Source: Amyelois transitella
Taxonomy: Eukaryota; Arthropoda; Insecta; Lepidoptera; Pyralidae
Assembly (NCBI RefSeq): GCF_032362555.1
Contig: NC_083531.1
Span: forward strand, 2,170,001-2,234,000
Direction: 5' to 3'
Length of the DNA stretch: 64,000 bases
Below, in pieces: positions 54,101 to 63,722 of the stretch. The number at the start of each line of letters is the position of its first letter. Position 1 is the first letter of the stretch. The translations under genes and the position numbers were made by a program. The notes under the pieces were generated by a model. It did no database searches. It worked only from the letters and a program-made list of their open reading frames with translations, and was not told the origin of the DNA.

Positions 54101-57100
54101 GCTATACTACGGATTAATTAAAAAAAAAAAACAATTAAATTGGGAAAAAAAAACATAATGAATAGAATTCATCAAAATGTCAAATATATTTAGTCAATGA
54201 AATGCTTCAAAATGTCAAAGTACCGAGCTTTGCTCGGTATACCAGAGATGGCGCTGACATAGTTTCTTAAAACGCGGTTTTTAAAATGTTTATATATCTT
54301 GGGAACCGAGCTTTTCTCGAAACTAGGACCTTGGTAAATCGATTCCTTGAGCCGAAAAGCCCCTAATCTGTAACTTTCATGAAAATCGTTGGAGCCGTTT
54401 CCGAGATCCTGATTATATATATACAAGAATTGCTCTTTTAAATATATTAGATGTATGTATGTAATGTTCCTCTTAAGCGTCTGCACCCCGTAATAATACA
54501 TACATACATAAAATCACGTCTCTTTCCCGGAGGGGTAGACAGAGACTACCTCTTTCCACTTGCCACGATCTCTGCACACTTCCTTCGCTTCATCCACATT
54601 CGTAACTCTCTTCATACAAGCTCGGTACACATACATATACTTAACCACGACTTTATCCCTTGCGTGGTAGATGTGATTATATGTTATATGTATGTAACGT
54701 TCCTCTTAACTTCTGCCCTTGCGTGGTAGATGTGATTATATGTTATATGTATGTAACGTTCCTCTTAACTTCTGCCCTTGCGTGATAGATGTGATTATAT
54801 GTTGTATGTATGTAATGTTCCTCTTAACTTCTGCCCTTGCGTGATAGATGTGATTATATGTTATATGTATGTAACGTTCCTCTTAACTTCTGCCCTTGCG
54901 TGATAGATGTGATTATATGTTATATGTATGTAATGTTCCTCTTAACTTCTGCACCCCGTATTAACATTTATATGTTATATGTATGTAACGTTCCTCTTAA
55001 CTTCTGCCCTTGCGTGGTAGATGTGATTATATGTTGTATGTATGTAATGTTCCTCTTAACTTCTGCACCCCGTATTAACATTTATATGTTATATGTATGT
55101 AACGTTCCTCTTAATTTCTGCATTCCCTTATTAACATGAGCATTACACCCACAGAAACACAACTACGAGCCGTTCCCGTGCATGTGGTGCCCGGACAAGA
55201 AGTTCTACAGCCACTCGGCGTACAAGAAGCACGTGCGGGGCGCCCACGAGCGCAGCCAGGGCTTCTCGTGCTTCGTGTGCCGCAGCAGGTTCCCCAGCGT
55301 GCGCGCCAAGTGGGACCACCAGTGGGAGCGGCACGGCATCAGGTCAGTTTTATAAAATAAATAAATAATAAAAATAAAAATCATTTATTCCAGGTTTCTA
55401 GACCCATATCGTTGACACAACGTTTTGCGTTCATACTTATCTTTTGCGGGGTAGGCGGGGGCCGACAGTCATCTCCTCTTGTTTTAGTGCCGTCTCTATT
55501 TATTGACACTGCATAGTATAGAACAAAGTCGCTATTTTAGTGCCGTCTCTATTTATATCACTACATAGTATAGAACAAAGTAGCTATTTTAGTGCCGTCT
55601 CTATTTATATCACTACATAGTATAGAACAAAGTCGCTATTTTAGTGCCGTCTCTATTTATATCACTGCATAGTATAAAACAAAGTAGCTATTTTAGTGCC
55701 GTCTCTGTTTATATCACTACATAGTATAGAACAAAGTCGCTATTTTAGTGCCGTCTCTATTTATATCACTGCATAGTATAGAACAAAGTCGCTATTTTTG
55801 TGCCGTCTCTATTTATATCACTACATAGTATAGAACAAAGTCGCTATTTTAGTCTGTTTGTGTGTATGTTTAAATCGTTAAGATTACGCAACGGATTTTG
55901 ATGCGGTTCTTTGTAACAGGTAGAGTGATTGAAGAGGAAGGTTTTTATGTATAATAACATTTATAATTTTGCACCCGTGCGAAGCCGGAGCGGGTCGCTA
56001 GTATGAATTAAAATATTCTTTATTTACTTACTTGAAACATGGTGCAAATGGGTGTTAGAAATATAAATATATATAAATAAATATATACAGGACAAATTAC
56101 ACGGATTGAGTTAGCCTCGAAGTAAGTTCGAGACTTGTGTAACGAGATATTAACTCAATGTTACTATATTTTATAATAAATACTTATGTAGATAAACATC
56201 CAAGACCCAGGCCAATCAGAGAAAGTTCGTTTCTCATCATGCCCTGGAAATATATGTGATCTTACATGTTCCGCCAGAAGTATGGCATGTAAATATTGTT
56301 TGTACCTTCCCTTTCCATACTCGTATCTTCCCTGGGGTATCGTAGGAGGCGATTGAGGGATTTAGCGTGAGGTAGGCAGCAGCGCCTCCTACGCTGGTGT
56401 GACAATATTGTCCAGATACAATAGATACTGCGGTCAACAACTGGCCTTTCTATAACTATTAATATCTAGAAATTTTCAGTCTTACGTTATTTTCAGTCTT
56501 ACACACTTATCATCATATCTTCCCTGGAGTATCGTAGGAGGCGATTGAGGGTTTAAGCGTAAGGTAGGCAGCAGCGCCTCCTACGCTGGTGTGACAATAT
56601 TGTCCAGATAAAATAGATACTGCGGTCAACAATTGGCCTTTCTATAACTATTGATATCTAGAAATTTACATGGTTATAAGAAATAGTATGTAGTTAGCAG
56701 TATACAAGAAGTAAATCACTTGCAATGTCGGACTTATCCCATGAAGGGATCTCTTCCAGTCAACCGTTGTTATTGTGGTAAATTAATAAATTATTCACTT
56801 TGATTCTTTCTTTTTTCCATATATAAGACTGAATGATGATGCTAAAAATGAATTAATGATATCACAATGAAGTAATATTATACTCTCTTTAAATTCTCGC
56901 TTTCTAGACGATGGACCAACAACGGAAAGCTTAATATTAGGATAAGGTAAATTATTTGCTTAAATAACATTTATATAGGTATATAACGTTTTTCTCATGG
57001 ATATCGTAAACGGCGACTCAGGGCAAGGCTTATAAATTTGGTATTCTATTTTAGGCTAAGGGTTGTGGCAACCTGTCACTATTTGAATTTCAATTCCATC

Positions 57101-57850
57101 TGAAAGCCATACAGCTGAACGTAGTCTCTCAGTATTTTGAAGGCAGTTGGCTGTCTCCACCCCGCTAGGGATATAGACGTGATTATATGTATGTATGTAC
57201 AAGTATCACTTCTTTATCGTTTTGACGGAGCTTTTATGCTGTACATACATACATACATATGGTCACGTCTATATTCCTTGCGGGGTAGACAGAGCCAACG
57301 GTCTTGAAAAAACTGAATGGCCACGTTCAGCTGTATGGCTTTCAGATAGAATTGAGATTCAAATAGTGACAGGTTGCTAGCCCATCGCCTAAAAGTTTGT
57401 AAGCCTATCCCTTAGTCGCCTTTTACAACATCCATGGGAAAGAGATAGAGTGGTCCTATTCTTTTTTGTATTGGTGCCGGGAACCAAGCGGCTTTTATAT
57501 AAATATAGCGAATAAAAACTTAGTGCATGTCGTTCTCTTCCTGCACAAATTGTAAAAGTTGATGAAGGGAGATGTTTAACTATTAACTTGGGATTATTCA
57601 TGGGCCAGCAACCTGTCACTATTTGAATTCCAAATTCCAAAACGTTTCAATCTTTTCAAGACCGTTTGGTGTGTCTACCCCGCAAGGAATAAAAACGTGA
57701 TTGTATGAAATGTATTTGCATGTTTTTTAATTCGCCGTAATCTTTGTTTGCAGGTACAAGATAGCGGATTGTCCCATCTGTGATAAGAAATTCAGAAAAT
57801 CTACTGATTTGAAGAAGCATATGTCCAATGAACACGAGGTGAAATCTTAA
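45175..57850 (+). CDS. Large C2H2 zinc-finger protein, 1481 aa, 8 coding exons
   Basis: Exons: 45175-45267, 47191-47322, 47838-49991, 50560-51970, 53164-53350, 53898-54081, 55155-55342, 57754-57850, all in phase. The N-terminus is basic (MSQPKRRSRKAK). A long Lys/Asn/Glu-rich, probably disordered segment follows. Fingers form three clusters: about 524-790 (seven, several with odd spacing), about 1116-1240 (four), and about 1272-1478 (seven, e.g. CEFCDKTFSDSSNFVKHKKTH split over lines of the same exon). The linker before cluster 2 carries repeated VKxE/IKxE motifs (IKIEPHDE, VKQEKVDD, VKKEPRDS) that fit SUMOylation consensus. No ZAD or BTB domain is seen. I cannot name an orthologue; nucleic-acid binding in the nucleus is inferred. 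The last exon reads through GAG|GTGAAA to TAA, so splicing there to a further exon is possible. Confidence 0.9.
46205..47160. mobile_element. Cluster of family-A SINE copies in both orientations
   Basis: Plus-oriented parts at about 46222-46400 and 46748-46980, minus-oriented at about 46440-46720 and 47100-47150. The last ends about 40 bp before coding exon 47191. A separate repeat (46995-47095) sits among them. Confidence 0.72.
46995..47095 (+). repeat. Dispersed repeat shared with 60383-60468
   Basis: TCAACCAATGTTGTTAAACC and GACAATTATTAAGCGATAT are identical in both copies. Class unknown. Confidence 0.65.
47435..47677 (-). mobile_element. Family-A SINE
   Basis: ACATACTTATAATCACG tail then CCCTTGCGGGGTAGTCAGAG; diverged at the GAGAATTACACGGC end. 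Confidence 0.75.
50178..50390 (-). mobile_element. Family-A SINE lacking the extreme 5' end
   Basis: ATACATACATATGGCCACG to CATCCATGGGAAAGAG; it lies between the two largest coding exons of the C2H2 gene. Confidence 0.8.
52018..52150 (+). mobile_element. Diverged family-B-like LINE tail
   Basis: GGTCAGGTCAAGAGTACTTG, GTGTGCAGGGAATGTG and the end GGTGTGATTTTATGTATGTG match the B tail with many changes. It follows a coding exon of the C2H2 gene by 50 bp. Confidence 0.65.
52150..52262 (-). mobile_element. Family-G SINE fragment
   Basis: GAAGAGCCCAGAGTGTGG and GATGAGTCAGGTGTC; diverged. Confidence 0.55.
52882..53147 (-). mobile_element. Helitron, family D, abutting a zinc-finger exon
   Basis: CTAGCTGTGCCCGCGGCTTC to TAATATTAGTATAGA, ending 16 bp before the coding exon at 53164. 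It therefore supplies or adjoins the branch-point region. Confidence 0.86.
53367..53655 (+). mobile_element. LTR-like repeat (possible solo LTR)
   Basis: TGTGGCGACTTGATTACGTC ... GGAGCATAAATACAACC ... GCTCCCGCTTATATTA. It shares most of its length with 61912-62157. The TATA-like ATAAATA and TG start suggest an LTR; no gag or pol is present. Confidence 0.55.
54218..54452 (-). mobile_element. Family-E element
   Basis: Plus strand ACCGAGCTTTGCTCGGTAT ... CTCTTTTAAATATATTAGA. It comes directly before the LINE-B tail and minisatellite. Confidence 0.74.
54502..54630 (-). mobile_element. Family-B LINE tail
   Basis: CATACATAAAATCACGTCTC to CATACAAGCTCGG on the plus strand. The 59-bp minisatellite starts just after it. 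Confidence 0.78.
54643..55130 (+). repeat. 59-bp minisatellite
   Basis: Units TAACGTTCCTCTTAACTTC ... TTGCGTGATAGATGTGATTATATGTT (in pieces) repeat about 8 times, with a variant CACCCCGTATTAACATT unit. It ends about 25 bp before coding exon 55155. Confidence 0.88.
55487..55818 (+). repeat. 52-bp tandem array of a Helitron 5' end
   Basis: CACT[A/G]CATAGTATA starts at 55507, 55559, 55611, 55663, 55715, 55767 and 55819 (the last in the full Helitron), each 52 bp apart. Each array unit ends AGTGCCGTCTCTATTTATAT. Confidence 0.92.
55817..56001 (+). mobile_element. Nonautonomous Helitron, family C, beside its amplified 5' end
   Basis: Full element TCACTACATAGTATAGAAC to GAGCGGGTCGCTAG|T. Its first part continues the 52-bp tandem array on its left. 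Confidence 0.85.
56085..56247 (-). mobile_element. Family-F SINE, head truncated
   Basis: ATATATACAGGACAAATTAC to TCATCATGCCCTGG on the plus strand. Confidence 0.78.
56316..56670 (+). repeat. Tandem duplication of about 195 bp with inverted-repeat core
   Basis: Two near-identical blocks, each with CGTAGGAGGCG ... CGCCTCCTACG and GACAATATTGTCCAGATA. In the last C2H2 intron. Confidence 0.85.
56985..57197 (+). mobile_element. Family-A SINE, diverged
   Basis: CTCATGGATATCGTAAACGG to GACGTGATTATATGTATGTA. Confidence 0.74.
57243..57492 (-). mobile_element. Family-A SINE, near full length
   Basis: ACATACATACATACATATGG tail through GTGCCGGGAACCAAGCGGC. Confidence 0.82.
57582..57712 (+). mobile_element. 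Family-A SINE 3' part
   Basis: AACTTGGGATTATTCATGGG to CAAGGAATAAAAACGTGATT. It ends about 40 bp before the last C2H2 exon. Confidence 0.72.
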
Positions 57851-57896
57851 TTCTAACAATTTTAATGCCATGGAGTTATACAGGGTGTCTGGTATA

Positions 57897-57970
57897 CATA
57901 CATATTTATTTATATTTATATGGTCACGTCTATATCCCTTGCGGGGTAGACAGAGCCAACAGTCTTGAAA
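57897..57970 (-). mobile_element. Family-A SINE 3' end only
   Basis: TATGGTCACGTCTATATCCC to CAACAGTCTTGAAATAG, just after the C2H2 stop codon and so probably in the 3' UTR. Confidence 0.75.
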
Positions 57971-58035
57971 TAGCATATGTCTGGTATATAGCGCTTCATG
58001 AGTACATTGAAAATCATGAACACGCTATAACTTTA

Positions 58036-58194
58036 TCACTACTTATATAGTTTAAAGCAAATTCGCTTCACGCCACGTCTGTCCCTATGTATGTATGTAC
58101 GCGTAGATCTCTAAAACTGCACTACGGATTGTGATGCAGTTTTTTTTTGTAGATTCAAGTGAAGGTGTAAATGATACTCGTGCGAGGCCGCTAG
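58036..58194 (+). mobile_element. Helitron, family C-like, diverged
   Basis: TCACTACTTATATAGTTTAAAG to TCGTGCGAGGCCGCTAG|T. Confidence 0.7.
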
Positions 58195-58478
58195 TAAAAT
58201 TTAAAACCAATAAAATACTCACTTTTATAAAAGATAAAGTAATCATAATAGTGTGCGCAAAGTCTCAGAATGTTTGGACTAATATTTAAAATTTCAACCC
58301 CATATTTTTTTCTATTATTTGGAACGAGAATTATGTACTGATTCCTGTTTAAATGTGCAACGCGTACTGGACATCCTGTATATGAGTTTAGTATTTGTTA
58401 TTTTGCTCTTTGTTTTAAATCATTTCTTAATAATTTATTCAGTAAATTTGCGTTGAAAGAATATTCCATGACCTTCTA

Positions 58479-58912
58479 CATCTATTAACGTCTTTGTTGG
58501 CCTATTTGGCGGGTCCCAGGTTCGAACCCCGGTCAGGTCATGATGGAAAAAGAACTTGTACTGATTTGCCTATCTTGGATGTTTATCTATATAAGTATTT
58601 TAAAAGGGAAAGTAAGTTTGCATGCGATCCTCTTAAAGTCGGTTGTCTGGAAGAGATCCCACTTAGGGATAAGTCCGCCTTTGTACTGTACACATTTATA
58701 ATATTATTTGGGATTTAAAAGGAGGTTATAAATATATACGGGACAAATTACACAGATCGAGTTAGCTTCAAAGTAAGTTCGAAACTTGTGTTACGAGATA
58801 CTAACTCAAAGATACTATATTTTATAATAAATACTTATATAGGAAAACATCCAAGACCCAGACCAATCTGAGAAAGTTCGTTTCTCATCATGCCCTGACC
58901 GGGATTCGAAGG
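58479..58912. mobile_element. Two family-F SINEs in opposite orientation
   Basis: About 58479-58620 (+) has AGGTTCGAACCCCGGTC and TGGATGTTTATCTATATAAG. 58732-58912 (-) has ATATACGGGACAAATTACAC to GCCCTGACCGGGATTCGAA. Both are in the presumed C2H2 3' UTR. Confidence 0.72.
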
Positions 58913-59584
58913 TTCTAATCAGGCATCAACTAGGACCGATAGTAATTTACAACATATTGGCAAATCATGATAATGGTGCTTGAAATCTTATTATATAAAA
59001 TACATTTTTAATTCAAAAGCATTCATGACAAGAACAGATAACGAGAAATAACAGATGACATTTGCAATTATAATTTTTTTTCTAGTATCCAAACATAATT
59101 TTGAAAACGTGTTTTTCAATAAGACAAGATTGTTTAAATTTAGTAGATTACCTTAAAAAAATAAGACTATACATTTTTATACACTTAAGTTCGACATCAA
59201 CTTAATGTTGGGTAGAACAGAAGAACGCAACTTTTTTGTCGAAATTTTTTTTTTACATTTAAATGACTTTATTTTAAGCTAATTTTCAAGCTTACGTTTT
59301 TAAGTATTGAAACTTTAGTCTGCAAGCTGATAGTTATAAGAACTATACGACTTTTTGTATGTGACGGATATATTTTTATATATGTACCTAAATGACTTGT
59401 GTAAATTTGAAAAATTATGTAAAGTTGATGAAATGCGGAATCCTAATGTATTGCTATTGTATGTTATTATATATATATATTATGTTTAATGATAAAATAA
59501 ACGGATTAATGGCAAAAAGTTTTTAATTTTTATACGTCCTTTATTAAAATAAAGTTTATTTTAAACATTAGATGCAATATTGCC

Positions 59585-59862
59585 GTGTACCGTGTAGGTA
59601 CGACTATTTTCGAAGTTATGTACATTAGTTTGAATACTAACCGATGCTCTTACGGTGAGGGAAAATATCGCTAGAAAATCCGATATTAGATGTATTACCA
59701 TGATCTAATATGGGTTAGATTTTTGTCCTGTAAAGGTCATGAAGGTCAACCGGGAACTGCTTCGATAAAAAATCTGACTCGTCCAATCCAGTGTCGTGGT
59801 CAAAGGCGCACTACTTCTCCTGAGCGGTGAGGACGCAACCTGGACTAACGCCAAGTGATTTC
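59585..59862 (+). mobile_element. Family-G SINE, headless
   Basis: ACTAACCGATGCTCTTACGG to GAGCGGTGAGGACGCAACC. It is about 75% like the 12380 copy by eye. Confidence 0.72.
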
Positions 59863-59931
59863 ATGGCATGACACAAGTTACTAGCGTAAATAATTATTAA
59901 TAAAATATTTGCTAAATGTTTTTAATGCATG

Positions 59932-60035
59932 CATGCATATATATGGTATCTCGTCTATATCCCTTGTGGGTTAGACAGAGCCAATAGTCTTGAAAAGACT
60001 GATAGGCCACGCTCACCTATTTGGCTGTTTTTAAT
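59932..60035 (-). mobile_element. Family-A SINE 3' end
   Basis: GTCTATATCCCTTGTGGGTTAG to CTCACCTATTTGGCTG, between the convergent C2H2 and DDX41 genes. Confidence 0.7.
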
Positions 60036-60254
60036 GTACATTAAAATCTATTAAAATAAAACTCGTCAAGGAATTAGGTTAAATAATAATTTATTTACAC
60101 AATTATTATCACATCAGTCTTGTATATACAAATAACTATCTCCACGTTACAAATCTATTTAAAAAAATGGCGTTTGATTTCAATTTGCCTGATATAAGAC
60201 GGGCGTTCAAATAACGCCTATTCACTATTGCATTGAAAATCCCTAAAATGTGGG

Positions 60255-60468
60255 TATCGAGAAACACAGACGCGAAGAGGTTATTCCAAATCATTCAGAA
60301 GAAAATGCTGCAGTGCAGTTTGTTACCGCTTCTTCTGCACTGACGCCTTGGAAGCGGCAGTGAACTTAGTTAAGTAATTCATTTAACATCAACCAATGTT
60401 GTTAAACCATACGTTTTGACAATTATTAAGCGATATGAGGTATCCTATTATAATGAATTTGAATTCTG
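60255..60468. repeat. Family-H copy (minus) followed by a second dispersed repeat
   Basis: GAAAATGCTGCAGTGCAGTTT is family H reversed. 60383-60468 (ATCAACCAATGTTGTTAAACC ... CGATATGAGGTATCCTAT) matches 46995-47095. Confidence 0.65.
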
Positions 60469-60542
60469 GAAACCCAGACCACTTCCTACGGTACTCTATC
60501 AGATTCAATAAAACATAACCTAAATAAACAAAGGTTATTATT

Positions 60543-62851
60543 TCAATAATCCGCCGCGGTGTTAGCCAAATAGTCTCGCCTGCCGATATTCGACGCTTGT
60601 TTGTTTTGTACCGCTTCCAACTTGGGGCATTCTGAAAATATACAAAAATAATATATTAATCCATACTAATCTCAAACTCTCAAACCCTCAAAAGCTCAAC
60701 CCCTCCATCTGTTTCCCATGGATGTCGTAAAAGGCGACTAAGGGATATGCTTTTAAACTTCGGATTCTTTTTTAGGCGATGGGCTAGCAACCTGTTACTA
60801 TTTGGATCTCAATACTATCAATAAGCCAAATAGCTGAACGTGGCCGATCAGTCCTTTCAAGACTGTTGGCTCTGTCTACCCCGCAAGGGATATAGACGTG
60901 ACCATATGTATGTATGTATGTAATCTCAAGCTAAATGTTGAATGACACGCTGGCCAATGGACTTAAGTCAAAGTGAAGAGATAGAAGTCGGAAGCCAGAC
61001 CTTGGGATTGATTAACCCCAGATAGAGTAAAAGCATGTCATGTCATCATACGTCATTATGTTTGTAATACATGTATATATCCCTTGCGGGGTAGACGGAG
61101 CCCAAGTCTAGAAAAGACTGACAGGTCACGTTCAGCTGTTTGGATTAATGATAGAATACACACATAAAATCACGCCTCTTTCCCGGAGGGGTAGGCAGAG
61201 ACTACCTCATTCCACTTGCCATGATAATGATAGAATTGAGATTCAAATATTCACAGGTCGCTAGCCCATCGCCTAAATCCCAAGCCTATCCCTTAGTCGC
61301 CTTTTGCGACATCCTTAGGAAATAGTTATAATATCCAAAATTCAAAACTTATTATTATAGGACATTTCAAACGTCACTTTACAAATTGTCATGTCGTAAT
61401 ATCTAAAACACTCGGTTAAGGGGTCAGGAGAGGTCAATAAGGTAACCTTACCGGTTATCCGGTGTCCGAGCCCGCCGCAGTAGGAGCAGCCCTGCCCGTC
61501 CGGCGCCGGCACGTCCGGCTCGCCGATCATCTCCAGTAAGAACGATGGCACCTAAAAAATACATACATACACATGGTCACGTCTATATCCCTTGCGGGGT
61601 AGACAGAGCCAACAGTCTTGAAAGGACTGAATGGCCACGTTCAGCTGTTTGGCTTTAAGATAGAATTGAGATTCAAATAGTGACAGGTTGCTAGCCCATC
61701 GCCTAGAAAATAATCTCAAGTTTGTAAGCCTATCCGTTAGTCGCCTTGTACGACATCCATGGGAAAGAGATGGAGTGGTCCTGTTCTTTTTTGTATTGGT
61801 GCCGGGAACCACACGGCACTGAAAAAATTTAAAATATGTAAATTTAAATGTCCATCTTCGAAAATGGCTTTAGGCCTCTTAATTTTCAGGGCAAGTTTCA
61901 ATAACTACATATGTGGCGACATCTCTACGCCACACGTCACAAACAGCCAATCACACAACAACTGTCAATCATTGCGAAGAAATTGACGCGCTCAGCCAAT
62001 AGCAGCGAAGAATCTAAATCGCGATTACAAAGATTTCAAGGATTGGAGCATAAATACAACCTCCGACTCAACATAGTGTGTCGCGCGGTTCCCCAGGTAT
62101 CACGCCTAGCCTGGCGGAAGATCTTCCCTTTGGAGCCGAATCATTGCTCCCGCTACAAATAAATACCGTCACGTGTTTCCTATCGGGGTAGGCAGAGTAT
62201 GGAGGAAGTGGGAGGTTTGTAGGGATCGTAGGAAGTGGAAATCCATAGTGTCTTATATGTAGCCTAGAGGTAGCCCCAGACTGAGTTTCCTAGTACATAT
62301 TATCAAGATTGGAATCCACTAACTTGATCTTTTACACTATATTATTTTTTATTAAACTTTGTCGCACTTAAAGCTATCATTCTATTCATTAAAAATATCG
62401 ATAGATAATCTATAAATTAGAAAATGCCCATCTTAAATTTAAGCAAATTTTGATAATAGATCATACATACATATGTACATACATATGGTCACGTCTATAT
62501 CCCTTGCGGGGTAGACAGAGCCAACAGTCTTGAAAAGACTGAATGGCCACGTTCAGCTATTTGGCTTAATGATAGAACTGAGATTCAAATAGTGACAGGT
62601 TGCTAGCCCATCGCCTAAAAGAAGAATAATAGATCATATTTTTTAAGTATTGTCACGTACCTTCTGGCCAGCCTCCCTGAGTAGGTGCGCCAGATCCCTC
62701 AGCACTGAATCATCGGCCGCCCTCCCCAGCAAGGTGGTAGCTACGCCCTCGCCCCCCGCTCGGCCGGTACGCCCGATCCTGTGGACGTAGTTCTCAATAT
62801 CTTCTGGCATGTCGTAATTTATCACGTGCTGTATGTTCGCGAAGTCCAACC
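60543..62851 (-). CDS. DDX41: DEAD-box RNA helicase DDX41 (abstrakt), last three exons
   Basis: Exons 62851-62661, 61551-61452 and 60631-60543 join in phase. They encode [15 protein letters not shown], then helicase motif [12 protein letters not shown], a helical C-terminus, then the zinc knuckle [14 protein letters not shown] (C-x2-C-x4-H-x4-C) and [20 protein letters not shown] before TGA. The zinc knuckle after the helicase core is diagnostic of DDX41 among DEAD-box proteins. The family works in pre-mRNA splicing and nucleic-acid sensing. The Q motif, DEAD box and other N-terminal parts must lie beyond the right edge; 62852-64000 is intron. Confidence 0.97.
60702..60921 (+). mobile_element. 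Family-A SINE
   Basis: CATCTGTTTCCCATGGATG to GACGTGACCATATGTATG, in the last DDX41 intron. Confidence 0.8.
61065..61320 (-). mobile_element. Family-A SINE interrupted by a LINE-B tail
   Basis: Parts 61065-61157 and 61237-61320 rejoin across the duplicated TAATGATAGAAT. Confidence 0.82.
61158..61224 (-). mobile_element. Family-B LINE tail inserted in a family-A copy, 12-bp TSD
   Basis: A 67-bp insert flanked by TAATGATAGAAT at 61146-61157 and 61225-61236. It interrupts a family-A SINE at that sequence. A short 5'-truncated body, a simple-repeat tail and the duplication fit target-primed reverse transcription. Confidence 0.85.
61556..61819 (-). mobile_element. Family-A SINE, full length
   Basis: ACATACATACACATGGTCACG through GTGCCGGGAACCACACGGCAC. 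It begins only a few bases from a DDX41 exon boundary at 61551, so it supplies the sequence just upstream of that acceptor. Confidence 0.85.
61912..62157 (+). mobile_element. LTR-like repeat (possible solo LTR)
   Basis: TGTGGCGACATCTCTACGCC ... TTGGAGCATAAATACAACC ... CTCCCGCTACA, i.e. TG...CA ends. No convincing target duplication. Confidence 0.55.
62463..62627 (-). mobile_element. Family-A SINE 3' part
   Basis: ACATACATATGTACATACAT tail to GCCTAAAAGAAGAATAATAG, about 30 bp from the DDX41 donor at 62660. Confidence 0.78.
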
Positions 62852-62892
62852 CTGAGAATTGGATTTAATAAGTATACATCTATAGTATTTAT

Positions 62893-63085
62893 TGATCAAA
62901 TTAAGGACGTCCTGGTAAAGGGTCAGGTCAAAAGTACGCGAAACCGCCGAGCTTGCATGAAGAGTGTTATGAATGTGGATGAAGCGAAGGAAATATGCAG
63001 AGATCGTGGCAAGTGGAAAGAGGTAGTCTCTGCCTACCCCTCCGGGAGAGAAGAGCGTGATTTTATGTATGTATGTATATGTATA
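62893..63085 (+). mobile_element. Family-B LINE tail
   Basis: Starts at TTGATCAAATTAAGGACGTC in the DDX41 intron and ends TTTTATGTATGTATGTATATG. Confidence 0.8.
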
Positions 63086-63365
63086 TATAGTATATGTATG
63101 TATGAGGTGAATGTAAGTCACTAGGGTGTGTCCACAAAAAACCGGTAAGTTCAATCACAATAAGTTTATTCCACACACACAATATAGATATTATATATCC
63201 ACGTAATAAATAAACTCAAATTATATAAGACGCAACATATCCAGAAAATCGCTCTTCACGGGAGGCGCGGTAGACTGAGGAAAGTTCCACAGGCGACGCT
63301 CATCACGCCATGCGGTCAAATATGCCAGCTTGCATTCTGGGAACAGTACACTATTGTGTCCCTAC

Positions 63366-63625
63366 ATATCTTCTTCCTACTGGCTTTAGTCTCAGTTGCA
63401 TCCTCACCAGTCTTGAGAGGAGCCTGGAGTATGCCTTTTCCCATGGATATTGGGTGAGTCAAGTTTTTATACGAAGCGACTCTCGCCTGAACTCCGCAAC
63501 CTTAGCAGGGGAATCTAACCCGTATTGGATCGATCATGGTTACACATCCAGTTGCCTGAATGTGCCAGTTTCGATCGGTTAGTATTCAAACTAATGTACG
63601 TAACTTCGATAATAGTCCTTGGTAT
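63366..63625 (-). mobile_element. Family-G SINE, headless
   Basis: TACTGGCTTTAGTCTCAG through CAAACTAATGTACGTAAC, in the DDX41 intron. Confidence 0.75.
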
Positions 63626-63722
63626 TGGCTACTTTTTTTCTGTATCCCAACAAGAGCAAGGAGGAGTTTTGATTGAATTGACCACAATGTTATGTCCCAT
63701 AATAATGAATTAAATTTTTTTA

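Larger units (their letters stand above)
57851..60542. other. Convergent 3' ends of the C2H2 and DDX41 genes
   Basis: C2H2 3' UTR (AATAAA at about 58208 and 59497) and DDX41 3' UTR (reverse AATAAA near 60090) should meet in 59.5-60.1 kb. SINE, Helitron and LINE relics fill parts; no further gene is seen. Confidence 0.45.

Noticed and set aside
54451..55139. Frame reading MLYVCNVPLNFCP repeats as a repetitive membrane protein
   Set aside because: It is a translation of the 59-bp minisatellite in an intron.
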